From Allobosea lupini (GTDB lineage: Bacteria > Pseudomonadota > Alphaproteobacteria > Rhizobiales > Beijerinckiaceae): a DNA stretch of 64,000 nucleotides. Below are positions 1-12,922 of the stretch, piece by piece. Below the pieces are notes generated by a model. It searched no databases, had not been told where the DNA came from, and saw nothing but the letters and a program-made list of their open reading frames with translations. Numbering within the stretch: the first letter of the stretch is position 1; each line of letters starts with the position of its first letter. The stretch is taken from assembly GCF_900109525.1 (NCBI RefSeq), contig NZ_FOAN01000006.1, positions 451,107 through 515,106 on the forward strand, in the 5' to 3' direction. The position numbers and the translations under genes are program-made.

Positions 1-3000
1 CTGATCGATCTCGAGGAAGGCCGCATCATCGGCGACGACGAGATCAAGAGCACCCTCTGCCTCGCCAACCCCTACAAGGACTGGCTGAAGCGCACCCAGA
101 TCGTGCTGGAGGAGCTGCCGCCGGTCGAGGCACGCGCCTCGCGCACCGACGTCGCCTTGCTCGATCGCCAGCAATCCTTCGGTTACACCCAGGAAGACAC
201 CAGGATCCTGATGGCGCCGATGGCGGTGACCGGCCAGGAAGCCGTCGGCTCGATGGGGACCGACACCCCGATCTCGGCGCTCTCCTCGAAGTCGAAGCTG
301 CTCTACACCTATTTCAAGCAGAACTTCGCCCAGGTCACCAACCCGGCGATCGACCCGATCCGCGAGGAGCTCGTGATGAGCCTCCTCTCCTTCATCGGCC
401 CGCGGCCTAACATCCTCGACCTCGAAGGCACCTCGCGCCGCAAGCGCCTGGAAGTGCGCCAGCCGATCCTGACCAATGACGATCTCGAGAAGATCCGCTG
501 CATCGGTCACTACGAGGATCGATTCGACACCAAGACGCTCGACATCACCTATCCGACCCGCGAGGGCGCGGCCGGCATGGAGGGCGCGATCGAGCGCCTG
601 TGCGAGCGCGCGGAAGCGGCCGTCCATGGCGGCTACAACATCATCATCCTCTCCGACCGCCAGGTCGGGCCCGACCGCATCCCGATCCCGGCGCTGCTGG
701 CGACGGCAGCGGTCCATCATCACCTGATCCGCAAGGGCCTGCGCACCTCGGTCGGCCTCGTCATCGAATCCGGCGAACCGCGCGAGATCCACCACTTCGC
801 CCTGCTCGCGGGCTTCGGCGCCGAAGCGATCAACCCCTATCTCGCCTTCGAGACGCTCGAAGCGCTGTTCGAGGCCGGCGAGTTCCCGCCGGAGGTCGAC
901 CGCTACGAGGTGGTCAAGCGCTTCATCAAGTCGGTCGGCAAGGGGCTGCTCAAGGTCATGTCCAAGATGGGCATCTCGACCTACCAGTCCTATTGCGGCG
1001 CCCAGATCTTCGACGCCGTCGGCCTGCGCACCGAGTTCATCGACAAGTACTTCACCGGCACCATCTCCTCGATCGAGGGCGTCGGTCTCGCCGAGATCGC
1101 CGAGGAGAGCGTGCGCCGCCATCGCGACGCCTTCGGCGGCTCGCCGATCTATCGCGACGCGCTCGACATCGGCGGCGAATACGCCTTCCGCCTGCGCGGC
1201 GAGGCGCATGCCTGGACGCCGGAGAACATCGCGCTGCTCCAGCACGCCGTGCGCGGCAACGCCCGCGACAAGTTCAAGGCCTATTCCGACCTGGTCAACG
1301 ACCAGAGCGAGAAGCTCTCGACCATTCGCGGCCTGTTCCACGTCAAGATGGCCGACGAGCTCGGCCGCAAGCCGATCCCTCTGGACGAGGTCGAGAGCGC
1401 AGCCTCGATCGTCAAGCGCTTCTCCACCGGCGCCATGTCCTTCGGCTCGATCAGCCATGAGGCGCATTCGACGCTGGCGCTCGCCATGAACGCGATCGGC
1501 GGCAAGTCGAACACCGGCGAGGGCGGCGAGGAGCCGGAGCGCTTCAAGCCGCTGCCGGACGGGCGCTCGATGCGCTCGGCGATCAAGCAGGTCGCCTCGG
1601 GTCGCTTCGGCGTCACCACCGAATACCTCGTCAACTCGCAGATGATGCAGATCAAGGTCTCGCAGGGCGCCAAGCCCGGCGAGGGCGGACAATTGCCCGG
1701 CCACAAGGTCGATGCCCGCATCGCCAAGGTCCGGCATTCGACCCCGGGCGTCGGCCTGATCTCGCCGCCGCCGCACCACGACATCTATTCGATCGAGGAT
1801 CTCGCCCAGCTGATCTTCGACCTGAAGAACGTCAACCCGGCGGCGGACGTCTCGGTCAAGCTCGTCTCCGAGCTCGGCGTCGGCACCGTCGCCGCCGGCG
1901 TCGCCAAGGCGCGCGCCGACCACATCACCATCGCCGGCTACGAGGGCGGCACCGGCGCTTCGCCGCTGACCTCGATCAAGCATGCGGGATCGCCCTGGGA
2001 GATCGGCCTCGCCGAGACCCACCAGATCCTGGTGATGAACAAGCTGCGCGGCCGCATCGCCCTCCAAGTCGACGGCGGCCTGCGCACCGGCCGCGACATC
2101 GTCGTCGGCGCGCTGCTCGGGGCCGACGAGTTCGGCTTCGCCACGGCGCCGCTGATCGCAGCCGGCTGCATCATGATGCGCAAGTGCCATCTCAACACCT
2201 GCCCGGTCGGGGTCGCCACCCAGGACCCGGTGCTGCGCAAGCGCTTCAAGGGCCAGCCCGAGCACGTCATCAACTTCTTCTTCTTCCTCGCCGAGGACGT
2301 GCGCGAGATCATGGCGCAGATGGGCGTCAGGAGCTTCGACGAGCTCGTCGGCCGCTCCGACTGGCTCGACAAGAAGGAAGCCATCGACCACTGGAAGGCC
2401 AAGGGGCTCGACTTCGCCCGCATCTTCCACAAGCCGGAGCCGGGCAAAGGCGTCGCCATCCGCAATGTCGAGCGCCAGCACCACCCGATCGAGTCGGTGC
2501 TCGACCGCACGCTGATCGCCAAGGCCGGCGCCTCGCTCGACAGCGGCGCTCCGGTCGTGATCGAGAGCACCATCCGCAATGTCGATCGCTCGACCGGCGC
2601 GATGATCTCGGGCGAGATCGCCAAGCGCCATGGCGGGCTCGGCCTGCCGGACGACACGATCACGGTGAAGCTGACCGGCACGGCTGGCCAGAGCTTCGGC
2701 GCCTGGGTTACGTCCGGCGTGACGCTCGATCTCACCGGCCAGGCCAACGACTATGTCGGCAAGGGCCTGTCGGGCGGCAAGCTGATCATCCGCCCTGATC
2801 CGAAGTCGCAGGCGCTCGCCGAGGAGGCGATCATCGTCGGCAACACCGTGCTCTACGGCGCGATCTCCGGCGAATGCTACTTCCGCGGCGTCGCCGGCGA
2901 GCGCTTCGCCGTGCGCAATTCCGGCGCGATCGCGGTGGTCGAGGGCACCGGCGACCATGGCTGCGAATACATGACCGGCGGCGTCGTCGTCGTGCTCGGC

Positions 3001-3399
3001 CAGACCGGGCGCAATTTCGCGGCCGGCATGTCGGGCGGCATCGCCTATGTCCTCGACGAGGACAGGAGCTTCGCCAAGCGCTGCAACCTCTCCATGGTCG
3101 ATCTCGAGCCGGTGCCGGAGGAGGAGGAGCTGACCCAGCGCCTCTACCATCATGGCGGCGACCTCGAGTTCAAGGGCCGCATCGACGTCATGGCCAACAT
3201 GTCCGGCTATGACGCCGAGCGCCTGCACCAGCTCATCGCCAACCATCTGAAATACACCGGGTCGGCGCGGGCACAGGCGATCCTGGAGAACTGGGCGGAC
3301 TACCTGCCCAAATTCGTCAAGGTCATGCCGGTCGAGTACCGGCGCGCACTACTGGAAATCGAGCGGGCCCAGGCCGGCGTCTCGGTCGCGGCGGAGTGA
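1..3399 (+). CDS. gltB: Glutamate synthase large subunit, C-terminal 1132 residues (5' truncated by window)
   Basis: This is the large (alpha) subunit of NADPH-dependent glutamate synthase, which with GltD makes two glutamates from glutamine and 2-oxoglutarate in the cytoplasm. The reading frame is open from the first base, so the start and the N-terminal class II glutaminase domain lie outside the window. A GTG at 103 is internal. Visible are the central domain, the FMN-binding synthase domain with its [3Fe-4S] cysteines (codons at 2167, 2185 and 2200, motif [15 protein letters not shown]), and the C-terminal GXGXG beta-helix domain (roughly 2500-3100). The family is usually about 1500 residues, so some 400 are missing. 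gltD follows 4 nt downstream, indicating one operon. Identification is secure. Confidence 0.97.
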   Translation: MIDLEEGRIIGDDEIKSTLCLANPYKDWLKRTQIVLEELPPVEARASRTDVALLDRQQSFGYTQEDTRILMAPMAVTGQEAVGSMGTDTPISALSSKSKLLYTYFKQNFAQVTNPAIDPIREELVMSLLSFIGPRPNILDLEGTSRRKRLEVRQPILTNDDLEKIRCIGHYEDRFDTKTLDITYPTREGAAGMEGAIERLCERAEAAVHGGYNIIILSDRQVGPDRIPIPALLATAAVHHHLIRKGLRTSVGLVIESGEPREIHHFALLAGFGAEAINPYLAFETLEALFEAGEFPPEVDRYEVVKRFIKSVGKGLLKVMSKMGISTYQSYCGAQIFDAVGLRTEFIDKYFTGTISSIEGVGLAEIAEESVRRHRDAFGGSPIYRDALDIGGEYAFRLRGEAHAWTPENIALLQHAVRGNARDKFKAYSDLVNDQSEKLSTIRGLFHVKMADELGRKPIPLDEVESAASIVKRFSTGAMSFGSISHEAHSTLALAMNAIGGKSNTGEGGEEPERFKPLPDGRSMRSAIKQVASGRFGVTTEYLVNSQMMQIKVSQGAKPGEGGQLPGHKVDARIAKVRHSTPGVGLISPPPHHDIYSIEDLAQLIFDLKNVNPAADVSVKLVSELGVGTVAAGVAKARADHITIAGYEGGTGASPLTSIKHAGSPWEIGLAETHQILVMNKLRGRIALQVDGGLRTGRDIVVGALLGADEFGFATAPLIAAGCIMMRKCHLNTCPVGVATQDPVLRKRFKGQPEHVINFFFFLAEDVREIMAQMGVRSFDELVGRSDWLDKKEAIDHWKAKGLDFARIFHKPEPGKGVAIRNVERQHHPIESVLDRTLIAKAGASLDSGAPVVIESTIRNVDRSTGAMISGEIAKRHGGLGLPDDTITVKLTGTAGQSFGAWVTSGVTLDLTGQANDYVGKGLSGGKLIIRPDPKSQALAEEAIIVGNTVLYGAISGECYFRGVAGERFAVRNSGAIAVVEGTGDHGCEYMTGGVVVVLGQTGRNFAAGMSGGIAYVLDEDRSFAKRCNLSMVDLEPVPEEEELTQRLYHHGGDLEFKGRIDVMANMSGYDAERLHQLIANHLKYTGSARAQAILENWADYLPKFVKVMPVEYRRALLEIERAQAGVSVAAE

Positions 3400-3403
3400 G
3401 ACG

Positions 3404-4828
3404 ATGGGCAAGGTAACCGGCTTTCTCGAGATTGATCGTCGCGACCGGAAGTATCGTCCGGCCTCGGATCGTATCCGCAACTACAAGGAGTTCGTGATCC
3501 CGCTCGGCCGGGAGGCGACCCGCGACCAGGCGGCGCGCTGCATGAACTGCGGCATCCCGTATTGTCACAATGGCTGCCCGGTCAACAACCAGATCCCGGA
3601 CTGGAACGATCTCGTCTACAACGACAAGTGGCAGGAAGCGCTCGGCAACCTGCACTCGACCAACAACTTCCCCGAATTCACCGGCCGCGTCTGCCCCGCC
3701 CCGTGCGAGGCGTCGTGCACGCTGAACCTCGAGGACACCCCGGTCACGATCAAGTCGATCGAATGCGCGATCGTCGACAAGGGCTGGGAAGAAGGCTGGA
3801 TCGTTCCTGAGCCGGCCGAGGTCAAGACCGGAAAGAAGATCGCGATCATCGGCTCCGGCCCGGCCGGCCTCGCCGCCGCCCAGCAGCTCGCCCGCGTCGG
3901 CCACGAGGTCCATGTCTATGAGCGCCAGGGCCGCGCCGGTGGCCTGCTGCGCTATGGCATTCCCGACTTCAAGATGGAGAAGTCGCATGTCGATCGGCGC
4001 GTCGCCCAGATGGAGGCCGAAGGCGTCGTCTTCCATTACGGCGTCAATGTCGGCGTCGACATCGAACCGCAGGAACTGCTCGCTCAGTACGACGCGATCG
4101 GCCTGACCGGCGGCGCCGAGAAGCCGCGCGACCTGCCGATCGAGGGCCGCGACCTCGACGGCGTCCAGTTCGCCATGGACTTCCTGCCGCAGCAGAACCG
4201 CCGCAATGGCGGCGAGCCTGACACGACGGGCAACGCCCGGCCGATCCTCGCCGGCGGCAAGCATGTCGTCGTCATCGGCGGCGGCGACACCGGCTCCGAC
4301 TGCATCGGCACCTCGGTGCGCCAGGGCGCGCTCTCCGTCACCCAGCTCGAGATCATGCCGCAGCCGCCGGAAAAGGAGAACAAGGCGCTGACCTGGCCGA
4401 ACTGGCCGCTGAAGCTGCGGACGTCCTCCAGCCATGAGGAAGGCGCCGAGCGCGACTTCGCGGTCGGCACCGTCAAGTTCACCGGCGAGAACGGCAAGGT
4501 GAAGACGCTGCACTGCACCAAGGTCGATGCCAGCTTCAAGCCGATCGCGGGCACGGAGTTCCAGCTCAAGGCCGATCTCGTCCTGCTCGCCATGGGCTTC
4601 GTCTCGCCTGTGCATGACGGCCTGCTCGAGAAGCTCGGCGTCAAGCTCGACGGCCGCGGCAATGTCGAAGCCAACATGCTGGCCTACAAGACCTCGGTCG
4701 AGAAGGTCTTCGCCGCCGGCGACATGCGCCGCGGCCAGTCGCTGGTGGTCTGGGCGATCCGCGAGGGCCGCCAGATGGCCCACGCGATCGACAAGCACCT
4801 GATGGGCGAGACCATCCTGCCGCGCTGA
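3404..4828 (+). CDS. gltD: Glutamate synthase small subunit (NADPH, FAD, Fe-S)
   Basis: The 474-residue beta subunit of glutamate synthase oxidises NADPH on FAD and passes electrons through Fe-S clusters to GltB. N-terminal cluster cysteines are at 46, 49, 54 and 58 ([13 protein letters not shown]) and at 97, 101 and 105 (CPAPCEASC). A Rossmann motif GSGPAG lies at 150-155 and a second nucleotide-binding loop ([11 protein letters not shown]) in the second half. The length is normal for the family. The ATG follows the gltB stop by 4 nt with a GGAG-like ribosome site inside the gltB end, so translation is probably coupled. Confidence 0.97.
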   Translation: MGKVTGFLEIDRRDRKYRPASDRIRNYKEFVIPLGREATRDQAARCMNCGIPYCHNGCPVNNQIPDWNDLVYNDKWQEALGNLHSTNNFPEFTGRVCPAPCEASCTLNLEDTPVTIKSIECAIVDKGWEEGWIVPEPAEVKTGKKIAIIGSGPAGLAAAQQLARVGHEVHVYERQGRAGGLLRYGIPDFKMEKSHVDRRVAQMEAEGVVFHYGVNVGVDIEPQELLAQYDAIGLTGGAEKPRDLPIEGRDLDGVQFAMDFLPQQNRRNGGEPDTTGNARPILAGGKHVVVIGGGDTGSDCIGTSVRQGALSVTQLEIMPQPPEKENKALTWPNWPLKLRTSSSHEEGAERDFAVGTVKFTGENGKVKTLHCTKVDASFKPIAGTEFQLKADLVLLAMGFVSPVHDGLLEKLGVKLDGRGNVEANMLAYKTSVEKVFAAGDMRRGQSLVVWAIREGRQMAHAIDKHLMGETILPR

Positions 4829-4876
4829 GCGGCTGGAGTAATCGGTAAGCACAGAGCGGAATGAAGGGCGCGTGAA

Positions 4877-5006
4877 CCCTTCTCCCGTGTGGGAGAAGGG
4901 CAGGGATGAGGGCCTGCCTTATCCGTAGAAGGCGCAACGGCGCCGCCTCGCCCGAATAATCAGCGGCGGTCCCTCACCCCTGCCCCTCTCCCATCCGGGA
5001 GAGGGG
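4877..5006. repeat. Pair of inverted 36-bp palindromic modules between gltD and mutT
   Basis: Two copies of a 36-bp module face each other. Module A (4877-4912) is a hairpin with 10-bp arms CCCTTCTCCC/GGGAGAAGGG and loop GTGT, followed by CAGGGATGAGGG. Module B (4971-5006) is the reverse complement with 31 of 36 positions matching; its own hairpin (4983-5006) has arms CCCCTCTCCC/GGGAGAGGGG. The whole can fold as two small hairpins or one long stem. It lies between convergent genes and may end both transcripts, although no T-run follows. The architecture is that of a dispersed REP-like intergenic repeat; this is inference because only this copy is in the window. Confidence 0.75.
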
Positions 5007-5044
5007 TTCTGCGTTCCGGTTCCTCGCTAATCACGTACTGACAC

Positions 5045-5449
5045 TCACGCCCCCAGCAGATCCACCAGCGGCGGGATCAGCGGTTCGTCGGCCGGTGGCA
5101 TGGCAAGATCGCGCAGCTTGCCGGGGCGCACCCATTTCAGCGCCTGCCCCTCGCGCGACATCGCCGTCCCCTCCCAGCGCCGGCAGATATAGAGCGGCAT
5201 CAAGAGGTGGAACTCGGGATAGGCGTAGCTGGCGAAGGTCAGCGGCGCGAGGCAAGCTTCCTTGACCTCGATACCGAGTTCCTCGGCAAGCTCGCGGATG
5301 AGCGCCGGCTCCGGCCGCTCGCCGGCCTCCAGCTTGCCGCCTGGGAACTCCCAGAGGCCGGCCAGCGCCTTGCCCTCGGGACGTTGGGTGACGAGCACGC
5401 GATTGTCGGAATCGACCAGCGCGCAGGCGACGACGAGCAGCAGCTTCAC
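5045..5449 (-). CDS. mutT: MutT-type 8-oxo-dGTP diphosphatase (Nudix)
   Basis: This 134-residue Nudix hydrolase is of MutT type, which removes 8-oxo-dGTP from the nucleotide pool to prevent A:T to C:G mutations. The Nudix box is complete: G38, E44, then R52-E53-L-x-E56-E57-x-G59. The N-terminal VVACALVD strand and the LAGLWEFPGGK segment are typical of MutT. The start codon is GTG at 5449. It is last in a minus-strand string behind a lipoprotein gene 8 nt away; an argJ-to-mutT neighbourhood is common in related genomes. Substrate is inferred from family only; related Nudix enzymes have other substrates. Confidence 0.85.
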   Translation of the reverse strand: MKLLLVVACALVDSDNRVLVTQRPEGKALAGLWEFPGGKLEAGERPEPALIRELAEELGIEVKEACLAPLTFASYAYPEFHLLMPLYICRRWEGTAMSREGQALKWVRPGKLRDLAMPPADEPLIPPLVDLLGA

Positions 5450-5457
5450 GGCAAGAT

Positions 5458-5967
5458 CTAATGTCCCGAGAGGATGACCTCGACCGGTTCGGTTTCCTTG
5501 CCGGTCAGCGTGACCTCGTCATAGACCGTGCCGCCCTCGCGGAAAACCTGATCCTCCTCGCCCCAGATCACCTGGGTCGAGACGAAATAGCTGCCGGGCG
5601 CGACCTTATCGAAGCTGAACCGGCCATTCGCCGCCGTTTTCGTCGTGCGGGTCAGCTCGGCGTAGCGCGGATCGACCTGCTCGTTCGGATAGCGCCAGTG
5701 CGGCAGGAACTTGGCCTTGCCGAAAACGCGATTGAAGCGCTCGCGGGCATAGGCCGTCGCCGGGATCAGCCTGACCACCTCGCCGGCCGCATTCACCACC
5801 TGCCCCTTCGAACGCGTCCGGAAAGCGTGGCCGACGATGACGCCAGTACCGGGTTTCCGGATGACGGCGGCCTCCTCGGCCGAGAAGGACGAAGCCGTCG
5901 GCGACGGCTGCGCGACACAAGCTCCCAGCAGAGCCGCAAGGCCCAGCACGCAGTCTATCCTTATCAT
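5458..5967 (-). CDS. Predicted lipoprotein with carboxypeptidase-regulatory-like fold
   Basis: A 169-residue protein begins with a short hydrophobic signal ending in the lipobox L-G-A-C (Cys17), so it is probably a lipoprotein of the cell envelope. The C-terminal half (about residues 105-167, with GRFSFDKVAPGSYFVSTQV) resembles the beta-sandwich of carboxypeptidase-regulatory/transthyretin-like domains, which are non-catalytic. Its ATG overlaps the stop of the upstream EamA gene (ATGA at 5964-5967), so the two are translationally coupled. Function is unknown; the domain suggests carbohydrate or protein contact in the periplasm. Confidence 0.75.
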   Translation of the reverse strand: MIRIDCVLGLAALLGACVAQPSPTASSFSAEEAAVIRKPGTGVIVGHAFRTRSKGQVVNAAGEVVRLIPATAYARERFNRVFGKAKFLPHWRYPNEQVDPRYAELTRTTKTAANGRFSFDKVAPGSYFVSTQVIWGEEDQVFREGGTVYDEVTLTGKETEPVEVILSGH

Positions 5968-6905
5968 TCGGCACGTCCCCCCGCAGGCGCCGTCGAGACC
6001 AGAAAGACGCCAGCAAGGATGATGCAACCTCCGATGACCTGCCGCAACTCCAGCGTTTCGCCGAGCACGAGCACACCCATCGCGACAGCGACCGCCGGAA
6101 CCAGATAGCCGGTCATCGCCGCCCGTGTCGGCCCGGCCGCACGGATCAGCCGCATGAAGAACGCCACCGGCATCGCTGTTGCGAACACGCCGAGCGCCAG
6201 CGCGGCCTGCCAATGCGGGGCCAGGGCCAGAAGTGCCCCCCAGCCGGAGACCGTCAGCGTCAGCAGCAGCGCCCCGGTGCCGGAGACCATCTGCTGGCCG
6301 AGTGCGAGCCGGATCGGATCGCCCGCTCGCGGCGGCACGGCGCGCGTGTAGAGGTTCGCGCATGCATAGGACAGCGTCGCACCGACCATGGCGAGCAGGC
6401 TGAGCGCCGTGCCGCCGCCCTCGATCACGCGCGGGCCGACCAGGATGGCGACCCCAGCCATGCCGACCAGGATGCCGACGAGCCGGCGCCGGCTCAACTG
6501 CTCCTCCGCGAACAGGACATGCGCGAACAGCGCCGTGACCAGCGGCCCCGCCGCCTGGATCATCGCCGCCGGCCCGCTGGCGAGCTGGATCAGCGCATAG
6601 GCGACGAGCACGTTCGGCAGCCAGCCATTGCAGGTGCCGAGCACCAGCCAGTGGCGGAGCTCATGGCGGCGGGGCAGCGGGCTCTGGCCGCGCGCCATGA
6701 CGAACAGCGCCAGTGTCGCCGCGCCGAGCAGGCCGCGGCAGGCGGCGATCGCCCAGGGGGCGACCTCGCCTGCCATCAGCTTGATGAACAGGTAGCTGCT
6801 CCCCCACAGGAAGGAGCAGGCAGCAAGATTGCCGACGATGAAGCTCTTGCTCGGGCCTGCCGAGCCGGAAGGCTCAGGAGCGGTAGTCGCCGTTGATTTC
6901 GACAT
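5964..6905 (-). CDS. EamA/DMT-family transporter
   Basis: This 313-residue inner-membrane protein has two EamA repeats and about ten hydrophobic segments, the typical drug/metabolite transporter layout. Segments such as [19 protein letters not shown] and the second-repeat [16 protein letters not shown] are characteristic. Substrate cannot be told; relatives export amino acids or metabolites. The ATG at 6905 lies 32 nt inside the end of argJ, and no later in-frame start precedes the first membrane segment, so the overlap seems real. Its own stop overlaps the lipoprotein start. It probably belongs to an argJ-eamA-lipoprotein-mutT transcript. Confidence 0.85.
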   Translation of the reverse strand: MSKSTATTAPEPSGSAGPSKSFIVGNLAACSFLWGSSYLFIKLMAGEVAPWAIAACRGLLGAATLALFVMARGQSPLPRRHELRHWLVLGTCNGWLPNVLVAYALIQLASGPAAMIQAAGPLVTALFAHVLFAEEQLSRRRLVGILVGMAGVAILVGPRVIEGGGTALSLLAMVGATLSYACANLYTRAVPPRAGDPIRLALGQQMVSGTGALLLTLTVSGWGALLALAPHWQAALALGVFATAMPVAFFMRLIRAAGPTRAAMTGYLVPAVAVAMGVLVLGETLELRQVIGGCIILAGVFLVSTAPAGGRAE

Positions 6906-8124
6906 AGGCCTTGGTCAGGTCGCAGGTCCAGACCGTGGCCTTGCCGCGGCCGAGGCCGAGATCGGCGGTGACGACGATGTGCTCGCCCTTCATGTAGTCG
7001 GAGACGGCCTGCTCGTCATAGGAAGCGGCGCGCGCGCCCGCTTCCGCCACCTTGATCGCGCCGAAGGAGATGTCGAGCCTGTCGCGATCTGCCGGCTCGC
7101 CGGCCTTGCCGACCGCCATGACGATGCGGCCCCAATTGGCGTCCTCGCCGGCGACCGCGGTCTTGACCAGCGGCGAATTGGCGATCGAGAGCGCGACCCT
7201 CTTGGCCGAGCGCGCCGACTTCGCCCCCACGACGCGGACCTCGACGAACTTGCGGGCGCCCTCGCCATCCTTGCAGACCAGATGCGACAGCTCGAGCAGC
7301 AGCGCGTTCAGCGCCCGCTTGAAGCCCGACAGCCGCGCATCGTTCGGATCGGTGATCTCCGGCACGCCGCGCGCCCTGGCTTTCCCGGTCGAGAACAGCA
7401 TCAGCGTGTCGGATGTCGAGGTGTCGCTATCGACCGTGATCGCGTTGAACGAGCCCTTGACGCCCTTCGACAGCAAAGCCTGCAGCACGGGCGCCGCGAT
7501 CGGCGCATCGGTGAAGACGAAGGAGAGCATCGTCGCCATGTCGGGCGCAATCATGCCGGCGCCCTTGGCGATGCCGGCAATCACCACCTCATGCCCGTCG
7601 ATCTTGGCCTTGCGCGAGACGGCCTTGGGGAAAGTGTCGGTGGTCATGATCGCCTTGGCGGCGTCGAGCCATGGACCGTCGGCGGCGCGCTTGGCGCAAT
7701 CGGCCAGCACGCTCTCGAACTTGGTCGCGTCGAGCGGCTCGCCGATCACGCCGGTCGAGGCGATGAAGACCTCTTCCGCCTTGCAGCCTGCGGCCTTGGC
7801 CGCGATCTTCGCGGTCAGAGCCACCGAGTCGCGGCCCTTCAGGCCAGTGAAGGCATTGGCATTGCCGGAATTGACGACGATGGCGCGCGCCTTGCCCTGC
7901 GCCAGGTTCTCGCGGCACCAGTCGACCGGCGCCGACGGGCATTTCGAGCGGGTGAAGACGCCGGCAGCCTGCGAGCCGTCGTCGAGCAGGACGAGCACGA
8001 CATCGGTGCGGCCCTTGTAGCGGATGCCGGCCTCGGCAGTGGCGAAGCGCACACCCGGCACGGCCGGGACCTTGGGCTGGCGCTTCGGCGCAAGCGGAGA
8101 AACGGGAACATCCTTGCCGGCCAT
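6874..8124 (-). CDS. argJ: Bifunctional ornithine acetyltransferase / N-acetylglutamate synthase
   Basis: ArgJ transfers the acetyl group of N-acetylornithine to glutamate, recycling acetyl in arginine synthesis; bifunctional forms also use acetyl-CoA. The precursor self-cleaves before the nucleophilic threonine in the motif [14 protein letters not shown] (T199 in the numbering from 8127), giving two chains. [10 protein letters not shown] near residue 86 and the C-terminal [13 protein letters not shown] segment are also diagnostic. Two adjacent ATGs exist at 8127 and 8124; a strong GAGGAGG lies 6 nt before 8124, so that start is chosen (416 residues). The gene opens a minus-strand cluster and faces the plus-strand toxin-antitoxin promoter. 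Confidence 0.96.
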   Translation of the reverse strand: MAGKDVPVSPLAPKRQPKVPAVPGVRFATAEAGIRYKGRTDVVLVLLDDGSQAAGVFTRSKCPSAPVDWCRENLAQGKARAIVVNSGNANAFTGLKGRDSVALTAKIAAKAAGCKAEEVFIASTGVIGEPLDATKFESVLADCAKRAADGPWLDAAKAIMTTDTFPKAVSRKAKIDGHEVVIAGIAKGAGMIAPDMATMLSFVFTDAPIAAPVLQALLSKGVKGSFNAITVDSDTSTSDTLMLFSTGKARARGVPEITDPNDARLSGFKRALNALLLELSHLVCKDGEGARKFVEVRVVGAKSARSAKRVALSIANSPLVKTAVAGEDANWGRIVMAVGKAGEPADRDRLDISFGAIKVAEAGARAASYDEQAVSDYMKGEHIVVTADLGLGRGKATVWTCDLTKAYVEINGDYRS

Positions 8125-8189
8125 CATGCGCCTCCTCGTATGGTTGGCCCGATGTGCCGCAGCGGAGGGTAGAAGGCAAGGCCGCCCTA

Positions 8190-8218
8190 TCGACAGTCTT
8201 ATAGCATATTGCTATAGA
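8190..8218 (+). promoter_or_regulatory. Toxin-antitoxin promoter with perfect palindromic operator
   Basis: A -35-like TCGACA (8190-8195) is followed by a 17-nt spacer and a -10-like TATAGA (8213-8218). A perfect inverted repeat, TATAGCA-TAT-TGCTATA (8200-8216), covers the end of the spacer and most of the -10. The predicted transcription start falls at or within a base or two of the toxin GTG at 8225, so the mRNA may be leaderless. The layout fits autorepression by the downstream HTH antitoxin. Base matches are read directly; promoter activity and the bound protein are inferred. Confidence 0.7.
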
Positions 8219-8224
8219 TCACAC

Positions 8225-8479
8225 GTGAGGCAGATCAACTACAGCAGGGACGCGCTCAAGACCCTGGTCGGGCTGCCGGCCAATACCGCGACGCGGATCC
8301 GAGCCAAGATCGCTCAGTACGCGGCCGCCCCGAAAGCCCAGACCAACAACGTCAAGGCCCTGCAAGGTAGCAAGGGCTACTTCAGGCTTCGGGTAGGCGA
8401 TTGGCGGGTCATCTTCCGCGACGATGGAACGGTGATCCTGATCGTAAAGGTTGCGGCGAGGGGATCCGCGTATGATTGA
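8225..8479 (+). CDS. RelE/ParE/HigB-superfamily toxin
   Basis: An 84-residue basic protein has the RelE-fold pattern: an N-terminal strand and helices (INYSRDALKTLVGLP), then GYFRLRVGDWRVIFRDDG and a final strand with VKVAARGSAYD. RelE/HigB toxins cut mRNA on the ribosome; ParE relatives poison gyrase, and this sequence alone does not separate the two. The R-L-R-V-x-D-W-R-V-I-F core favours a translation-targeting RelE type. The start is GTG at 8225, immediately after the promoter, with no Shine-Dalgarno. The antitoxin follows 12 nt downstream, so the order is toxin first, as in HigBA. Confidence 0.85.
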   Translation: MRQINYSRDALKTLVGLPANTATRIRAKIAQYAAAPKAQTNNVKALQGSKGYFRLRVGDWRVIFRDDGTVILIVKVAARGSAYD

Positions 8480-8491
8480 GGACAGACCGTC

Positions 8492-8863
8492 ATGAAAGAA
8501 TATCTTCAGCTGACGATCGACGGCGAGCCTTATGTCGCCTTGTCACGGGCAGCCTATGAGAGACTTATCGAGGCAGCCGAGGACGCGGCCGATCTGCGCG
8601 CCATCGCACAATTCGAACGTCGCCTCGCGGCAGGAGAAGAGGAACTCCTTCCCTCCGACATGGTCGGGCGCATCATCGCGGGCGAAAACCGCGTTCGCGT
8701 CTGGCGCGAGCATCGCGGCCTGTCCGTAAGCGCGCTGGCCGACAAGGCCGGCATCGCTCAGCCCTATCTGTCGCAGATCGAAACCGGCAAGCGTGAGGGC
8801 ACGCTTCAAACGATGAAGAAGATCGCCGACGCGCTGAAGATCACGGTCGACGATCTGATCTGA
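8492..8863 (+). CDS. XRE-family antitoxin (HigA-like) with Phd-like N-terminus
   Basis: A 123-residue protein carries a C-terminal helix-turn-helix of XRE type (about residues 67-122, with LADKAGIAQPYLSQIETGK). The N-terminal third (VALSRAAYERLIEAAEDAAD) resembles the Phd/YefM-like part found in antitoxins, which would bind and neutralise the toxin. It is expected to inhibit the upstream RelE-like toxin and to repress the shared promoter through the palindrome at 8200-8216. It lies 12 nt behind the toxin gene and ends 24 nt before the convergent PPIase stop. The fused arrangement is seen in sequence; the partner assignment rests on operon structure. Confidence 0.85.
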   Translation: MKEYLQLTIDGEPYVALSRAAYERLIEAAEDAADLRAIAQFERRLAAGEEELLPSDMVGRIIAGENRVRVWREHRGLSVSALADKAGIAQPYLSQIETGKREGTLQTMKKIADALKITVDDLI

Positions 8864-8887
8864 AGCACCAGGCCGAGAGCCAGGATG

Positions 8888-9736
8888 TCAGGGCTTCTTC
8901 GGCTCCGCCGGGGTCGCGGGCGTCGCCGGGGCGGCCGGCTTGTCGAGGCGCTCGACCTTGGCCTTGTCGCGCAGCCCGACGATGATGTCCTGCTGCGCCT
9001 TGCGGACCAGATACTGGTCGATCTGCGGCTTGACCTCGTCGAAGCTCGGCAGCGGCTTGGTGCGCTTGTCCTCGAGCTTGATGACGTGCCAGCCGAACTG
9101 GCTCTTCACCGGCTCGGAGACCTGGCCCTTCTCGAGCTTGAAGGCGGCCTCGGCGAATTCCGGCACCATCCGGTCCTTGGCGAACCAGCCGAGATCGCCG
9201 CCTTCCTTGCCCGAGCCGGGATCCTTGGAGAGCTCGGCCGCGACCTTGGCGAAGTCCTCGCCCTTCTTCACCCGCTCCAGCGCCGCCTTGGCCTGCGCCT
9301 CCTCGGGCACCAGGATGTGACGGGCGTGGACCTCTTCCTCGGGCTTCATCGCCTTGACGGTGTCGTCGAACAGCTTCTTGGCCGCCTCGGGCGTCGCCGC
9401 CTTCTTGGCCTCGACCGTCAGATATTCGTCCAGCAGCAGCTTGTCCCGGTTATAGGCCAGTCGCTTGGCGAAGTCCGGCCCGTCGCCGACCTTGGCGGCG
9501 GCGGCAGCCTTGGCGCCGAGCTTGAGGTCGACCAGATAGTTGATCACTTCCTCGCGCTTGCGCTCCTCCGGCATCTGCGCGGTACGCTCGCCGAGATCCT
9601 CCTCGGCCAGCTTGATGTCACCTTCGGTGATGGTGATGCCGTCGACCTTGGCGACGGGCTTGTCCTGCTGAGCCAGGGCCGGCACGGCGGCCAGCGCGAA
9701 GCCAAGCGACAGCAAGGCGAGACGGGAGGACAACAT
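8888..9736 (-). CDS. Periplasmic parvulin-type peptidyl-prolyl isomerase
   Basis: This 282-residue secreted foldase has a Sec signal peptide (residues 1-22, ending ALAAVPALAQQ), a SurA/PrsA-like N-terminal helical region, and a PpiC parvulin domain at about 135-226 (VHARHILV, GGDLGWF, FGWHVIKLEDKR). The tail is rich in A, P and K. It would help fold outer-membrane or periplasmic proteins. The ATG at 9736 is chosen because it begins the signal peptide; the frame is open further upstream without signal character. It is divergent from secA, an arrangement that pairs export and folding functions. Confidence 0.9.
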   Translation of the reverse strand: MLSSRLALLSLGFALAAVPALAQQDKPVAKVDGITITEGDIKLAEEDLGERTAQMPEERKREEVINYLVDLKLGAKAAAAAKVGDGPDFAKRLAYNRDKLLLDEYLTVEAKKAATPEAAKKLFDDTVKAMKPEEEVHARHILVPEEAQAKAALERVKKGEDFAKVAAELSKDPGSGKEGGDLGWFAKDRMVPEFAEAAFKLEKGQVSEPVKSQFGWHVIKLEDKRTKPLPSFDEVKPQIDQYLVRKAQQDIIVGLRDKAKVERLDKPAAPATPATPAEPKKP

Positions 9737-10042
9737 CGGTGCGGCCTTTCGACTGGACGGCGCGAAGATCGATCTCGCCGGCTGAGTGCCAGCAGAACGC
9801 GGCATTGGCAAGACGGCGCCTCGCACATCAACGCGAGCCGGCAAGCATGGTTCACTGTGCTGCAGCCGGCGACGCCAGAGTCCAGGCCTCTTGGAACACG
9901 CCCCGCCGGACCCTACATGCGCGCGGATAAGCGCGTGCTGGACCACGCGCCTGCGCCCGTCTAAACACGCGCGTGAATTCTATGGATTACCGCTTCGGCC
10001 GCGCGGTCTGCGCAGGCCGGATTCGTCATTGAAAGGCCAGAC
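9737..10042. other. Intergenic region between the PPIase gene and secA
   Basis: This 306-nt divergent intergenic stretch contains no convincing gene. A weak plus-strand promoter candidate is TTGGAA (9891-9896), a 17-nt spacer and TACATG (9914-9919). An AAAGG ribosome site precedes the secA ATG by 6 nt. I see no riboswitch or secretion-sensor ORF upstream of secA. Confidence 0.4.
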
Positions 10043-12889
<2,847 letters not shown>

Positions 12890-12894
12890 CCGCA

Positions 12895-12917
12895 GCGCCG
12901 GCGCGATACGCCGGCGC
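12895..12917. terminator. Hairpin between convergent secA and hydratase gene
   Basis: A perfect 9-bp stem GCGCCGGCG/CGCCGGCGC with loop CGATA begins 6 nt after the secA stop and ends 6 nt before the stop of the opposing gene. It lacks a T-run on either side, so it may be a weak or Rho-assisted bidirectional terminator. Confidence 0.5.
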
Positions 12918-12922
12918 GAATG

